Shown piece after piece: positions 43,127-51,740 of a stretch of DNA of 64,000 nt (positions are counted from its first letter, which is position 1; each line of letters begins with the position of its first letter). Origin of the DNA: Actinoplanes sp. M2I2. GTDB taxonomy: Bacteria > Actinomycetota > Actinomycetes > Mycobacteriales > Micromonosporaceae. The stretch spans positions 1 through 64,000 of the forward strand of contig NZ_JALPVJ010000036.1 in the NCBI RefSeq assembly GCF_023544445.1. Direction: 5' to 3'. A program made the translations under genes and the position numbers. The notes under the pieces were generated by a model. That model saw nothing but the letters and a program-made list of their open reading frames with translations, was not told the DNA's origin and did no database searches.

Positions 43127-43159
43127 CCCTACGGCACCGTAACTTACGGCACCGTAGGG
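43127..43159. promoter_or_regulatory. tandem palindromic operator of the desaturase gene
   Basis: Two identical 12-bp sites TACGGCACCGTA (43130-43141 and 43145-43156; 5-bp palindromic arms around CA) lie 15 bp apart. Outer CCC/GGG extend the whole into a 33-bp near-palindrome. On the minus strand each site contains TACGGT, a possible -10, and the block ends within the ribosome-binding site of the desaturase gene. Two phased dyads of this form are typical for TetR-family repressors of lipid genes. Which regulator binds is unknown; none is encoded nearby. Confidence 0.7.
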
Positions 43160-43204
43160 AAGCCTACGCCCGGGATCAAGCGGGGGCCGCCGGCGGCCGG
43201 GCGG

Positions 43205-44515
43205 TCAGCTGCCGGCGATCACCGGGTGCAGGTCGCCGGCCGGCGGCTCCCAGGTCGCCGCGTCGGCCTCGACCTGGTCGCCCGAGCGGATGTCCTTCAC
43301 CGTGTCGGGCTCGCCCGGGAACCAGACGTACGGGATGCCGCGCCGGTCGGCGTACTGGATCTGCTTGCCGAACTTGGCCGCGTTCGGCGCCACCTCGGTC
43401 GGGATGCCCCGGCGGCGCAGCGCGCTTGCGATGCGTACGCTGGAAGGCCGTTGATCCTCGTTGGGCAGGGCCACCAGCACGCAGGTCGGCACCGAACGGG
43501 ACACGCTCAGCGCGTTCTGGCCGAAGAGCACGCCGAGCATGCGCGAGACGCCGATCGAGTAGCCGACGCCCGGGAACCGCTCGTTGCCGCTGGCCGCGAG
43601 GTTGTCGTAGCGGCCGCCGGAGCTGATCGAGCCGAACCGCTCGTAGCCCTGCAGCTGGGTCTCGTAGACCGTGCCGGTGTAGTAGTCGAGGCCGCGGGCG
43701 ATCTTCAGCTCGGCCACGACCAGGCCGGGCGCGTTCTCCCGGGCCGTCTCGACCACCTGCAGCAGCTCGTCGAGGCCTTCGTCGAGCAGCGGGTCGCTCA
43801 CCCCGAGCTTGCGGACGGCGTCCACGAAGGAGCCGTCCTCGGCCGAGATCGCGGCCAGCTCCAGGCAGGCCTCGGCCTGGGCCCGCGTCGCGCCGGCCGT
43901 CTCGATCAGGGCCTCGGCCACCCGGGCCGGGCCGATCTTGTCGAGCTTGTCCACCGTCCGCAGCACCTGCGCGGTGTCGGCCAGGCCCAGACCGCGGTAG
44001 AAGCCCTCGCACACCTTGCGGTTGTTGACCTGGATGCGGATGCGCGGGATCGGCAGGCCGCTGAGCGCGTCCCCGATGACCAGCGGCATCTCGGTGTCGT
44101 AGTGGAACGGCAGCTCGCCCCGGTTGACCACGTCGATGTCGGCCTGCAGGAACTCGCGGTAGCGGCCCTCCTGCGGGCGCTCGCCGCGCCACACCTTCTG
44201 GATCTGGTAGCGCCGGAACGGGAACTGCAGCTTGCCCGCGTTCTCCACGACGAACCGGGCGAACGGCACGGTCAGGTCGAAGTGCAGGCCGAGCTGGTCG
44301 TCGTCCTTGGCGTTCTCGTCGGCCTGCAGGCGGCGCAGCAGGTAGACCTCTTTGGACGTCTCGCCCTTGCTGACCAGGGTGCCGAGCGGCTCGACCGAGC
44401 GCGTCTCGAGCGGGGAGAAACCGTACAGCTCGAAGGTGGAACGGATCCGGTCGAGGATCCGCTGCTCGATCATGCGCTGCGGCGGCATCCATTCGGGAAA
44501 GCCGGAAATGGGCAT
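43205..44515 (-). CDS. hisS: histidine-tRNA ligase
   Basis: This 436-aa class II synthetase has motif 1 around ILDRIRSTFELYGFSPLETR, motif 2 FRRYQIQKVWRGERPQEGRYREF and HisA motifs LDYYTGTVYE and GRYDNL. Motif 3 is GVGYSIGVSRML, with a C-terminal anticodon domain ending near DVIRSGDQVEAD-like sequence. The ATG at 44513-44515 gives MPISGFPEW, with AGGAG ten bases upstream; a TTG three codons earlier is too close to that site. It follows the MBL hydrolase gene by 22 bp, as in mycobacteria. Confidence 0.95.
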   Translation of the reverse strand: MPISGFPEWMPPQRMIEQRILDRIRSTFELYGFSPLETRSVEPLGTLVSKGETSKEVYLLRRLQADENAKDDDQLGLHFDLTVPFARFVVENAGKLQFPFRRYQIQKVWRGERPQEGRYREFLQADIDVVNRGELPFHYDTEMPLVIGDALSGLPIPRIRIQVNNRKVCEGFYRGLGLADTAQVLRTVDKLDKIGPARVAEALIETAGATRAQAEACLELAAISAEDGSFVDAVRKLGVSDPLLDEGLDELLQVVETARENAPGLVVAELKIARGLDYYTGTVYETQLQGYERFGSISSGGRYDNLAASGNERFPGVGYSIGVSRMLGVLFGQNALSVSRSVPTCVLVALPNEDQRPSSVRIASALRRRGIPTEVAPNAAKFGKQIQYADRRGIPYVWFPGEPDTVKDIRSGDQVEADAATWEPPAGDLHPVIAGS

Positions 44516-44537
44516 GCTCGTCAATCTCCTATGAGGA

Positions 44538-45236
44538 TCAGAGTCCGCGGCCGGGCGCGGCGACCAGTCCCCGCAGGTACGGGTTCTGGGCGCGCTCGCG
44601 GCCGATGGTCGTGGCCGGTCCGTGGCCGGGCAGGACGACGGTGTCGTCGGCCAGCGGGAGGATCTTGTCCCGCAGGCTGGTCATCATCGTCTCGGTGCTG
44701 CCGCCCGGCAGGTCGGTGCGTCCGATCGAGCCGGCGAACAGGACGTCACCGGAGAGGCAGATCTGATCCGCGTCCCAGGTGGTCGAGGCGCCGGGCAGCC
44801 GGAAGAGCACCGACCCGCCGGTATGGCCGGGCGCATGGTCGACGGTCACCTCGAGCCCGGCGAGGACCATCGTCTCGCCGTCGGTGAGCTCGGCGACGTC
44901 CTCGGGCTCCGAATAGGTCAGCCGGCCGCCGAAGAGCTGGGCGAGATCCATGCTGAGGCCCTTGGCCGGGTCGGCCAGCATCTCGGTGTCGGCCGGGTGC
45001 ACGTACGCGGTGATGCCGCGCGCGCCGCACACGGGCGCGACCGAGAAGGTGTGGTCGAGGTGCCCGTGGGTCAGCAGCACCGCGGCCGGGACGAGACGGT
45101 GCTCGGCGAGCACCTCGTCGAGCTGGTCGAGCACGCCGATGCCGGGATCGACGATCAGGCACTGCTCGCCCGGCCCGGCGGCGACCACATAGCAGTTGGT
45201 GCCGAAAGCTTGGGCCTCGAAGCCGGTGACGAGCAC
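44538..45236 (-). CDS. metallo-beta-lactamase-fold hydrolase (glyoxalase II-like)
   Basis: This 232-aa protein has the metal motif LLTHGHLDHTFSVAP (HxHxDH), further ligands in DHAPGHTGGSV and LSGDVLFAGSIGRTDL, and LPGHGPATT at the C-terminus. It is the conserved neighbour of hisS and rel in actinobacteria. Family members hydrolyse thioesters such as S-lactoylglutathione; with mycothiol organisms the physiological substrate is uncertain. The GTG start (45234-45236) follows AGGAAAGG; the longer upstream frame begins with non-homologous residues. Confidence 0.9.
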   Translation of the reverse strand: MLVTGFEAQAFGTNCYVVAAGPGEQCLIVDPGIGVLDQLDEVLAEHRLVPAAVLLTHGHLDHTFSVAPVCGARGITAYVHPADTEMLADPAKGLSMDLAQLFGGRLTYSEPEDVAELTDGETMVLAGLEVTVDHAPGHTGGSVLFRLPGASTTWDADQICLSGDVLFAGSIGRTDLPGGSTETMMTSLRDKILPLADDTVVLPGHGPATTIGRERAQNPYLRGLVAAPGRGL

Positions 45237-45373
45237 GACAGGCCCTTTCCTCGGACTGGGTACGAATCGTAACGATCCTAGTCCGGCGGGCGCACACCAC
45301 TTTCTCAGGAGGTACCCGTACACTCTTGCGGGCGTGTGAGGCAGGCGACACGGGTACGAGAGGACAGCATTCG

Positions 45374-46234
45374 GTGGCTTCCAGCAGGGACCGGCAGCGC
45401 AAGCTGGCGCGGGCGAAGCTCGATCGACAGATGGCGCGACGGGCCGTGACCGAACGTCGTCGCCGACGGGTGCTCGCCGGCGTCGGATCGGGCCTCGCGG
45501 TGCTGCTCATCGTCGCGGGCGTGGCCTGGATCGGCGGTGCGTTCGACTCCGACGACACCACCGAGGCGGCCGACCAGGACATCTGTCTCTGGACCCCGCA
45601 GAACGCGTCGACCAACTCGAACCTCAAGGACGTGGGCACGCCGCCGACCAAGGACATCCCGACGCTGGGCACCCAGACGATGACGATGACCACCAACCAG
45701 GGTGAGCCGATCGTCGTGGGCCTGGACAGCGAGGTGTCGCCGTGCGGCACGGCCGACATCACCTACCTGGCGAGCAAGAAGTTCTACGACAACACCGACT
45801 GCCACGAGATCACGTCGTACGGCGCGGTGCGGTGCGGTGATCCGTCGGGCACCGGTCTCGGCGGCCCGACCTACAGCGTCTACAACGAGAACGTGCCGGT
45901 CGTCCAGGCCCCGAGCGCTTCGGCCGCGCCCGGGCCGGACGCGGCCGCGCCGCTCTACCCGAAGGGCACCGTCGCCCTGATCGGCAACCCGCCCGGCACC
46001 AACGGCAGTCAGTTCCTGATCTTCACCAAGGACTACTCCCCCGCCAACCCCGAGTTCTCGATCGTCGGCAAGGTGACCGGCGGGCTCGCCACGGTGGACA
46101 AGATCGGCAAGATCCCGACGTCGAAGAACGCCGCCGGCGACAAGGTCAAGCCGGGTCAGAAGATCACCATCAAGACCCTCACCGTCGGCGATGCGCCGGC
46201 GTCCGCCGCCCCCACGGCCAGCACTCAGTCGTAA
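45374..46234 (+). CDS. cyclophilin-type membrane protein, degenerate active site
   Basis: The protein has 286 aa. A basic cytosolic start (SSRDRQRKLARAKLDRQMARR) and one transmembrane helix (about 35-56, VLAGVGSGLAVLLIVAGVAWI) precede a cyclophilin domain (about 95-275). Where cyclophilins have the catalytic HR pair, this copy reads DCHEITSY (Arg replaced by Glu), the QCGD segment reads RCGD, and MAN reads IGN. It therefore probably lacks prolyl isomerase activity and keeps only binding or a structural role. The GTG follows GAGAGGACA. It is the first of two tandem paralogues and diverges from the MBL gene. A long insertion (APSASAAPGPDAAAP) precedes LYPKGTVAL. Confidence 0.87.
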   Translation: MASSRDRQRKLARAKLDRQMARRAVTERRRRRVLAGVGSGLAVLLIVAGVAWIGGAFDSDDTTEAADQDICLWTPQNASTNSNLKDVGTPPTKDIPTLGTQTMTMTTNQGEPIVVGLDSEVSPCGTADITYLASKKFYDNTDCHEITSYGAVRCGDPSGTGLGGPTYSVYNENVPVVQAPSASAAPGPDAAAPLYPKGTVALIGNPPGTNGSQFLIFTKDYSPANPEFSIVGKVTGGLATVDKIGKIPTSKNAAGDKVKPGQKITIKTLTVGDAPASAAPTASTQS

Positions 46235-46265
46235 CCCAGGCCGACATATCAGCAGGAGGAACACC

Positions 46266-47108
46266 GTGTCGTCGATCAAGGACCGGCAGCGCGCGGCAGC
46301 GCGCGCCCGTCTCGAGAAAGAGATGGCCGAGCGCTCCGCGGCCGCTCGCAAGCGCCGGCAGCGACAGGCCATCATCGGCTCGGCGATCGCCGTCGTGCTG
46401 ATCGCCGGCGCCGCGGTGTGGATCGCAACCTCGCTCAACGGTGACGACAAGGCCGACCCCCCGGCCACGGCGAGCAACGTCCCCGCCGGTCAGGTCGCCT
46501 GCACCTGGACGCCCGACCAGGGCGGTGGCGGCAAGGTCAAGGACGTCGGCACCCCGCCCCCGACCGCGCCCAACACCGGCAGCGACGTGCTGACCATGGA
46601 CACCAACCTCGGCGTCGTCAAGGCGACCGTGGACCGTTCCAAGGTGCCGTGCACGGCGGCCAGCTTCGAGTTCCTGGCGAGCAAGAAGTTCTGGGACAAC
46701 ACCAAGTGCCACCGCCTGGTCAACGAGGCGTCGTTCAAGGTGCTGCAGTGCGGCGACCCGTTCGCCTCGGGCAAGGGCTGGCGCGAGACCGACGGTCAGG
46801 GCGGCCCGAGCTACACCATGGCCGAGGAGAACCTGCCGACCGACACCAAGAAGCCGTACCCGGCGGGCTCGATCGCGATGGCCAACACCGGCCAGCCCGG
46901 CAGCACCGGCAGCCAGTTCTTCATCTGCTCGGAGGACACCCAGCTCCCGGCGAACTATACGCTGCTCGGCACGATCACCGACGGTCTGAACGTCATCAAG
47001 GACGTCGTCAAGGCCGGCGACGACGGCGCGTTCGCGCAGAACGCGGGCGGTGGCCACCCCAAGAAGGAGGTCACCATCAAGACGCTGACCATGGCGGCCG
47101 CTCAGTAA
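46266..47108 (+). CDS. ppiB: peptidyl-prolyl cis-trans isomerase, cyclophilin type, membrane-anchored
   Basis: The protein has 280 aa. A basic head (SSIKDRQRAAARARLEKEMAER), one transmembrane helix (about 37-58, AIIGSAIAVVLIAGAAVWI) and a cyclophilin domain facing outward are visible. The domain has KCHRLVNEASFKVLQCGDP, with the catalytic Arg present, and SIAMANTGQPGSTGSQFFI (substrate pocket). It may fold exported proteins, in line with the nearby secDF-yajC genes. AGGAGGA precedes the GTG. It is the paralogue of the gene 31 bp upstream and matches the position of Rv2582 ppiB. Confidence 0.92.
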   Translation: MSSIKDRQRAAARARLEKEMAERSAAARKRRQRQAIIGSAIAVVLIAGAAVWIATSLNGDDKADPPATASNVPAGQVACTWTPDQGGGGKVKDVGTPPPTAPNTGSDVLTMDTNLGVVKATVDRSKVPCTAASFEFLASKKFWDNTKCHRLVNEASFKVLQCGDPFASGKGWRETDGQGGPSYTMAEENLPTDTKKPYPAGSIAMANTGQPGSTGSQFFICSEDTQLPANYTLLGTITDGLNVIKDVVKAGDDGAFAQNAGGGHPKKEVTIKTLTMAAAQ

Positions 47109-47130
47109 GGCACCGCCCAGCAGACACAGA

Positions 47131-47162
47131 GAACCCCCGGGGCCGGACGGCTCCGGGGGTTC
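47131..47162. terminator. bidirectional terminator between ppiB and rel
   Basis: A 10-bp perfect stem GAACCCCCGG / CCGGGGGTTC with a 12-base loop is followed on the plus strand by TTTCT. It lies between the convergent ppiB and rel stops and could serve both. Confidence 0.8.
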
Positions 47163-47171
47163 TTTCTGTCG

Positions 47172-49817
47172 CTAAGCGCCCGAGGTCACGCGGTAGGCGT
47201 CGAAGACGCCGTCGACCTTGCGGACCGCGGCGACCAGGTGGCCGAGGTGCTTGGGGTCGGCCATCTCGAACGTGAACCGGCTGACGGCCACCCGGTCGCG
47301 GGTGGTGGTGACCGTCGCGGAGAGGATGTTGACCCGCTCCTCGGAGAGCACCCGGGTGACGTCGGCCAGCAGCTTGTGCCGGTCGAGCGCCTCGACCTGG
47401 ATGGCGACCAGGAAGGTCGACGCGCTGGTCGGCTTCCACGTCACCTCGACGACGCGTTCCTGCTGGTCGCGCAGGTCCTCGGCGTTGGCGCAGTCCTCGC
47501 GGTGCACGCTGACCCCGCCCGAGCGGGTGACGAAGCCGAAGACCGCGTCGCCCGGCACCGGGGTGCAGCAGCGGGCCAGCTTGACCCACACGTCACTGAC
47601 GTCCTTGACGACCACGCCCGGGTCCTGGGCCGTGCTGCGGTTGCGCGGCGGACGGGTCGCGACGGCGGTCTCGGCGATGTCCTCGACCGCGCCCTCCTCG
47701 CCGCCGAACCCGGCGACCAGTTTCTGCACGACCGACTGGGCGCTGACCGTGCTCTCACCGATGGCCGCGTAGAGCGACGCGACGTCGGCCAGGTGCAGGT
47801 CGCGGGCGATCGTCGTGAGGTTCTCGTTCGTCAGCATGCGCTGCAGGGGCAGACCCTGCTTGCGCATCGCCTTGACGATCGCCTCCTTGCCGATCTCGAT
47901 CGCTTCCTCGCGGCGCTCCTTGTTGAAGTACTGCCGGATCTTGGTGCGGGCGCGGGGGCTCTTGACGAAGCCGAGCCAGTCCTGCGTCGGGCCGGCGTTG
48001 GCCGATTTCGACGTGAAGATCTCGATGACGTCGCCGTTGGACAGCGTCGACTCGAGCGGCACGAGCTTGCCGTTGACCCGCGCGCCGATGCACTTGTGGC
48101 CGACCTCGGTGTGCACCGCGTAGGCGAAGTCGACCGGCGTCGAACCCGTCGGCAGGGGGATGACGTCGCCCTTCGGCGTGAAGACATACACCTCCTGGCT
48201 CGACAGGTCGAAGCGCAGAGCGTCGAGGAACTCCGACGGGTCGCTCGCCTCGCGCTGCCAGTCGAGCAGCTGCCGCAGCCAGGTCATCTCGTCGATGTGA
48301 GCCGGCGGGCCGACGATCGTCGCGCCCTTCTGCTCCTTGTACTTCCAGTGGGCGGCGATGCCGAACTCGGCCGTGCGGTGCATCGCGAACGTACGGATCT
48401 GCATCTCGACCGGCTTGCCGGTCGGGCCGATGACCGTCGTGTGCAACGACTGGTACATGTTGAATTTCGGCATCGCGATGTAGTCCTTGAACCGGCCCGG
48501 CACCGGCTGCCAGTTCGCGTGGATGACTCCCAGCGCGGCGTAGCAGTCGCGGACCGTGTCGACCAGGATGCGGACGCCGACCAGGTCGTAGATGTCGTTG
48601 AAGTCGCGGCCCCGCACGATCATCTTCTGATAGATCGAGTACAGGTGCTTGGGGCGGCCGGTGGTCTCGGCCTTGATCTTGGCCGACTTGAGGTCGAGGC
48701 TGACCCGGTTGGTCACCTGGCGCAGCAGCGCCTCCCGCTGCGGCTGGTGCTCGCCGATCAGGCGGTTGATCTCTTCGAACCGCTTGGGGAACAGCGTGCC
48801 GAAGGCCAGGTCCTCGAGCTCCCACTTGATCGTGTTCATACCGAGGCGGTGGGCCAGCGGGGCGAGGATCTCGAGCGTCTCCTTGGCCTTCTGCTCCTGC
48901 TTGGGGCGCGGGAGGAAGGTCAGGGTGCGCATGTTGTGCAGCCGGTCGGCCAGCTTGATGACCAGCACGCGCGGGTCCTTGGCCATCGCGACGACCATCT
49001 TGCGGATGGTCTCGGCCTTGGCCGCGTCGCCCAGCTTGACCCGGTCGAGCTTGGTCACGCCGTCGACGAGCAGCGCGACCTCGGGACCGAAGTCGGTGCG
49101 CATCTGCTCGAGCGAGTAGTCGGTGTCCTCGATCGTGTCGTGCAGCAGGGCCGCCACCAGCGTGGTCGTGTCCATGCCGAGGTTGGCCAGGATCGTCGCC
49201 ACGGCGAGCGGGTGGGTGATGTACGGGTCGCCGGACTTGCGGTACTGCCCCGAGTGCCACCGCGCGGCCACGTCGAAGGCGCGCTGGAGCATCCGGCCGT
49301 CGGCCTTGGGGTGACTGGCCCGGTGGGTGGCGATCAGCGGCTCGAGCACCTCGCTGACCTGGGTGCTCTGCCAGGGCGCGTTGAACCGGGCCAGGCGGGC
49401 CCGCACGCGACGGCCCGTGGGCGCACCGGCCAGCGTGCCGAAACCGGCCGCCGGGGCCTCGGCCGGAGGCATCGGCTGGGTGGCGTCGGCGTCGGCCGTT
49501 TCGACCGGCCGCGTCCCGGCCGCAGCCGACTGGGCCTCGGAAAGCTGCGTCTCGGAACGCTGCGTCTCGGAACGCTGCGTCTCGGAACGCTGCGTCTCGG
49601 AACGCTGGGTCCCGGAAAGCTGGGTCTCGTCAGCAGGTGGTTTCGTACCAGCAGCGGGCGCCGAAGCCTGAACACCGTTCAGTGAGTCCTCGGTCGGCTG
49701 CACCGTGCCCTCCGCCGGAGGGACGACGTCGCTGGACACCGGCCTCCTCACACCTTCGCTCGGGACCGGGCCGGTCGTCGCCGACCGGACAGATCCACCA
49801 ATGCCAGGGTTGGTCAC
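47172..49817 (-). CDS. relA: bifunctional (p)ppGpp synthetase/hydrolase Rel
   Basis: The protein has 881 aa. An N-terminal low-complexity extension of about 130 residues, including SETQR repeats, precedes the enzyme. The hydrolase domain has HDTIEDTDY (His-Asp, about 226). The synthetase domain has RGRDFNDIYDLVGVRI, FNMYQSLHTTVIG and EMQIRTFAMH (about 469). TGS (DVIPLPTGSTPVDFAYAVH), zinc-finger/CC (VKLARCCTPVPGD, about 748) and ACT (VAIQVEALDRHKLLADVT) domains follow. It sets (p)ppGpp levels in the stringent response. The GTG has only a weak ribosome-binding site, so an internal start after the repeats cannot be excluded. Order apt-rel-(ppiB) matches mycobacteria. Confidence 0.95.
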   Translation of the reverse strand: MTNPGIGGSVRSATTGPVPSEGVRRPVSSDVVPPAEGTVQPTEDSLNGVQASAPAAGTKPPADETQLSGTQRSETQRSETQRSETQRSETQLSEAQSAAAGTRPVETADADATQPMPPAEAPAAGFGTLAGAPTGRRVRARLARFNAPWQSTQVSEVLEPLIATHRASHPKADGRMLQRAFDVAARWHSGQYRKSGDPYITHPLAVATILANLGMDTTTLVAALLHDTIEDTDYSLEQMRTDFGPEVALLVDGVTKLDRVKLGDAAKAETIRKMVVAMAKDPRVLVIKLADRLHNMRTLTFLPRPKQEQKAKETLEILAPLAHRLGMNTIKWELEDLAFGTLFPKRFEEINRLIGEHQPQREALLRQVTNRVSLDLKSAKIKAETTGRPKHLYSIYQKMIVRGRDFNDIYDLVGVRILVDTVRDCYAALGVIHANWQPVPGRFKDYIAMPKFNMYQSLHTTVIGPTGKPVEMQIRTFAMHRTAEFGIAAHWKYKEQKGATIVGPPAHIDEMTWLRQLLDWQREASDPSEFLDALRFDLSSQEVYVFTPKGDVIPLPTGSTPVDFAYAVHTEVGHKCIGARVNGKLVPLESTLSNGDVIEIFTSKSANAGPTQDWLGFVKSPRARTKIRQYFNKERREEAIEIGKEAIVKAMRKQGLPLQRMLTNENLTTIARDLHLADVASLYAAIGESTVSAQSVVQKLVAGFGGEEGAVEDIAETAVATRPPRNRSTAQDPGVVVKDVSDVWVKLARCCTPVPGDAVFGFVTRSGGVSVHREDCANAEDLRDQQERVVEVTWKPTSASTFLVAIQVEALDRHKLLADVTRVLSEERVNILSATVTTTRDRVAVSRFTFEMADPKHLGHLVAAVRKVDGVFDAYRVTSGA
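49531..49620 (-). repeat. 15-bp tandem repeat in rel (SETQR/L)
   Basis: Six adjacent 15-bp units lie in the N-terminal extension of rel. The four in the middle (49546-49605) are identical at DNA level and encode SETQR; the flanking units carry SEAQ and SGTQ variants. The unit is a multiple of three, so copy number can vary in frame. Confidence 0.92.
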
Positions 49818-49907
49818 CTGGTTAGGAACGCCATCCTACCCGCACAGTCTTCCCGGATGGCGCGGCCGAACCTCCGAAAGAGCGGCACGAGGGCCACCAA
49901 AGTCTCA

Positions 49908-50471
49908 TCAAACGGTCAGCAGAGCGTGGACCGTCCGGGGATTCAACCGCTCGCGACCCTTCAGGAAAGCCAGCTCCATCAGCACGGTGAAGCCGACGAC
50001 CGTGCCCCCGGCCCGCTCCACCAGCTCGAGAGCCGCGCCGGCCGTGCCCCCGGTGGCCAGCACGTCGTCGACGACCAGGACGCGCTGCCCGGCGATGAAC
50101 GCGTCCTCGTGCACCTCGAGGGTGGCCTCGCCGTACTCCAGCTCGTAGGACGCCGCCAGCGCCGCCCGCGGCAGCTTCCCGGCCTTGCGCACCGGCACGA
50201 CGCCCACCCCGGTCGCGTACGCGATGGCGGCGGCCACGACGAAGCCGCGCGCCTCGACCCCGGCCACCACGTCGAACGAGTCGGGCCCGTAGTGCGCCAC
50301 GATCCCGTCGATCACCTCGTGGAACGCCCGCCCATCGGCGAACAGCGGCATCAGGTCCTTGAAGACGACGCCCGGCTTGGGGAAGTCGGGGACGTCCACG
50401 GTGCCGCCGGCGATCACCGCGGCCAGATCGGGGCCGCTGTCGCCGTTGGCGCGGGGCTTCTCATCGGTCAC
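49908..50471 (-). CDS. apt: adenine phosphoribosyltransferase
   Basis: This 187-aa protein joins adenine and PRPP to AMP in purine salvage. The PRPP-binding motif is VLVVDDVLATGGTAGAAL, and the hood/N-terminal segment is VPDFPKPGVVFKDLMPLFAD; VEARGFVVAAAIAY and ELEYGEATLEVHEDA are also typical. The GTG start leaves a charged 15-residue leader. It lies 90 bp upstream of rel on the same strand; co-transcription apt-rel is common in actinobacteria. A strong hairpin separates it from secF. Confidence 0.95.
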   Translation of the reverse strand: MTDEKPRANGDSGPDLAAVIAGGTVDVPDFPKPGVVFKDLMPLFADGRAFHEVIDGIVAHYGPDSFDVVAGVEARGFVVAAAIAYATGVGVVPVRKAGKLPRAALAASYELEYGEATLEVHEDAFIAGQRVLVVDDVLATGGTAGAALELVERAGGTVVGFTVLMELAFLKGRERLNPRTVHALLTV

Positions 50472-50488
50472 GCGGCCCAGCCTAACGA

Positions 50489-50524
50489 CGCGAGGGGCGG
50501 CCGGTGATCCGGCCGCCCCTCGCG
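50489..50524 (-). terminator. terminator between secF and apt
   Basis: A perfect 16-bp stem (CGCGAGGGGCGGCCGG and its complement) with a TGAT loop lies 12 bp after the secF stop. The stem is the strongest hairpin noticed in the window. It should end the yajC-secD-secF transcript before apt. Confidence 0.8.
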
Positions 50525-50536
50525 TTCATCGACTTC

Positions 50537-51739
50537 CTAGCGTCGCTTGGTGCCGCCGCTGGGGCGGGGGCCGGCGCCGCCGGGCCGCGGACCGCGGTTG
50601 GTGTTGCGCTTCGCCGTCGGGCGGCTGCCTGGCCGCGGGGCGGCCGAGGCCAGGGCCGGCGCCGCCTCGTCCGAGGTGGTGGCGTTGGCGTCCCGGCCGG
50701 TGCGCTCGCCGCGCGGGGCGACGTCGCCCGAGCGGACGCTGGCCCGCCGGGCCAGCACCCGGGCGGTGTGCGCCTTGATCCGGGGCTCCTTGTCCTTGAG
50801 CACCGTCAGCACCGGGGCCGCGAACAGGATCGAGGCGATGACGCCGAAGCCCATGCCGACGAAGAGCACCAGGCCGAGGTCCTTCAGCGTGCCCGCCCCG
50901 AGCAGTCCGGCCCCGATGAAGAGCAGACCGCCGACCGGCAGCAACGCCACCAGACCGGTGTTGAGCGAGCGCATCAGGGTCTGGTTGACCGCGAGGTTGG
51001 CCGCCTCGTTGTAGGTGCGCAGACTGCTGGCCGTGATGCCCCGGGTGTTCTCCTGGATCTTGTCGAACACCACCACCACGTCATAGAGCGCATAACCCAG
51101 AATCGTCAGGAAGCCGATCACCGTCGACGGCGTGACCTCGAAGCCGACCAGCGAATAGACCCCGGCCGTGACGATCAGGTCGAGCAGCAGCGAGCTGAGC
51201 GCCGCGACCGCCATCCGCCATTCGAACCGGACGACCAGATAGACCATCACCAGCACCAGGAAGATGACGAGGCCCAGCAGAGCCTGTCTCGTCACCTGGC
51301 CACCCCAGGCCGCCGACACCTGATCGTCACTGACCTGTTCGGCCGGGACGCCCAGGTCCTGCACCAGGTTGGCCTTGGCCCGCTCGGCCTGCTCGGCGGT
51401 CATGGCCGAGGCCCGCACGGTGTAGGTGGGCGTCCCACCCGCGGTGCCGACCCGCTGGGCGGCGCCGACCTCGTTGCCCGGGTCGACGGACTGGATCGCC
51501 CGCTCGACCGCGTCGGACACCTCGGACTGCGTCAGCTCGGTGTTGCCGACCTTGGCCGGGACGCTGAACGACGTGCCACCGGCGAACTCGATGCCCAGGT
51601 GGAACTGCTTGATCGAGATGCTGGCGATCGAGATCGCGACGAGCAGGGCGGCGAGCAGGAACCACAGCTTGCGCCGGCCGATGATGTTGACGTTCGCCTC
51701 ACCGGCGTACAGGCGATAGGCGAGACCTTGGCGGGCCAT
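50537..51739 (-). CDS. secF: protein translocase subunit SecF
   Basis: This 400-aa protein has six transmembrane helices. Visible signatures are GIEFAGGTSFSV (first outside domain), YLVVRFEWRMAVAALSSLLLDLIVTAGVYSL split over TM2-TM3, and the VIGFLTILGYALYDVVVVFDKIQEN motif with the conserved Asp. A basic Pro/Gly/Arg-rich cytosolic tail of about 60 residues (ending PSGGTKRR) is longer than in E. coli. SecDF uses the proton gradient to pull exported proteins. It starts one base after the secD stop. Confidence 0.95.
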   Translation of the reverse strand: MARQGLAYRLYAGEANVNIIGRRKLWFLLAALLVAISIASISIKQFHLGIEFAGGTSFSVPAKVGNTELTQSEVSDAVERAIQSVDPGNEVGAAQRVGTAGGTPTYTVRASAMTAEQAERAKANLVQDLGVPAEQVSDDQVSAAWGGQVTRQALLGLVIFLVLVMVYLVVRFEWRMAVAALSSLLLDLIVTAGVYSLVGFEVTPSTVIGFLTILGYALYDVVVVFDKIQENTRGITASSLRTYNEAANLAVNQTLMRSLNTGLVALLPVGGLLFIGAGLLGAGTLKDLGLVLFVGMGFGVIASILFAAPVLTVLKDKEPRIKAHTARVLARRASVRSGDVAPRGERTGRDANATTSDEAAPALASAAPRPGSRPTAKRNTNRGPRPGGAGPRPSGGTKRR

Positions 51740-51740
51740 C

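Noticed and set aside
45305..45365. Inverted pair TACCCGT / ACGGGTA before the first cyclophilin gene as an operator
   Set aside because: Arms are only seven bases and about 30 bp apart, without relation to a recognisable -10; could be chance.
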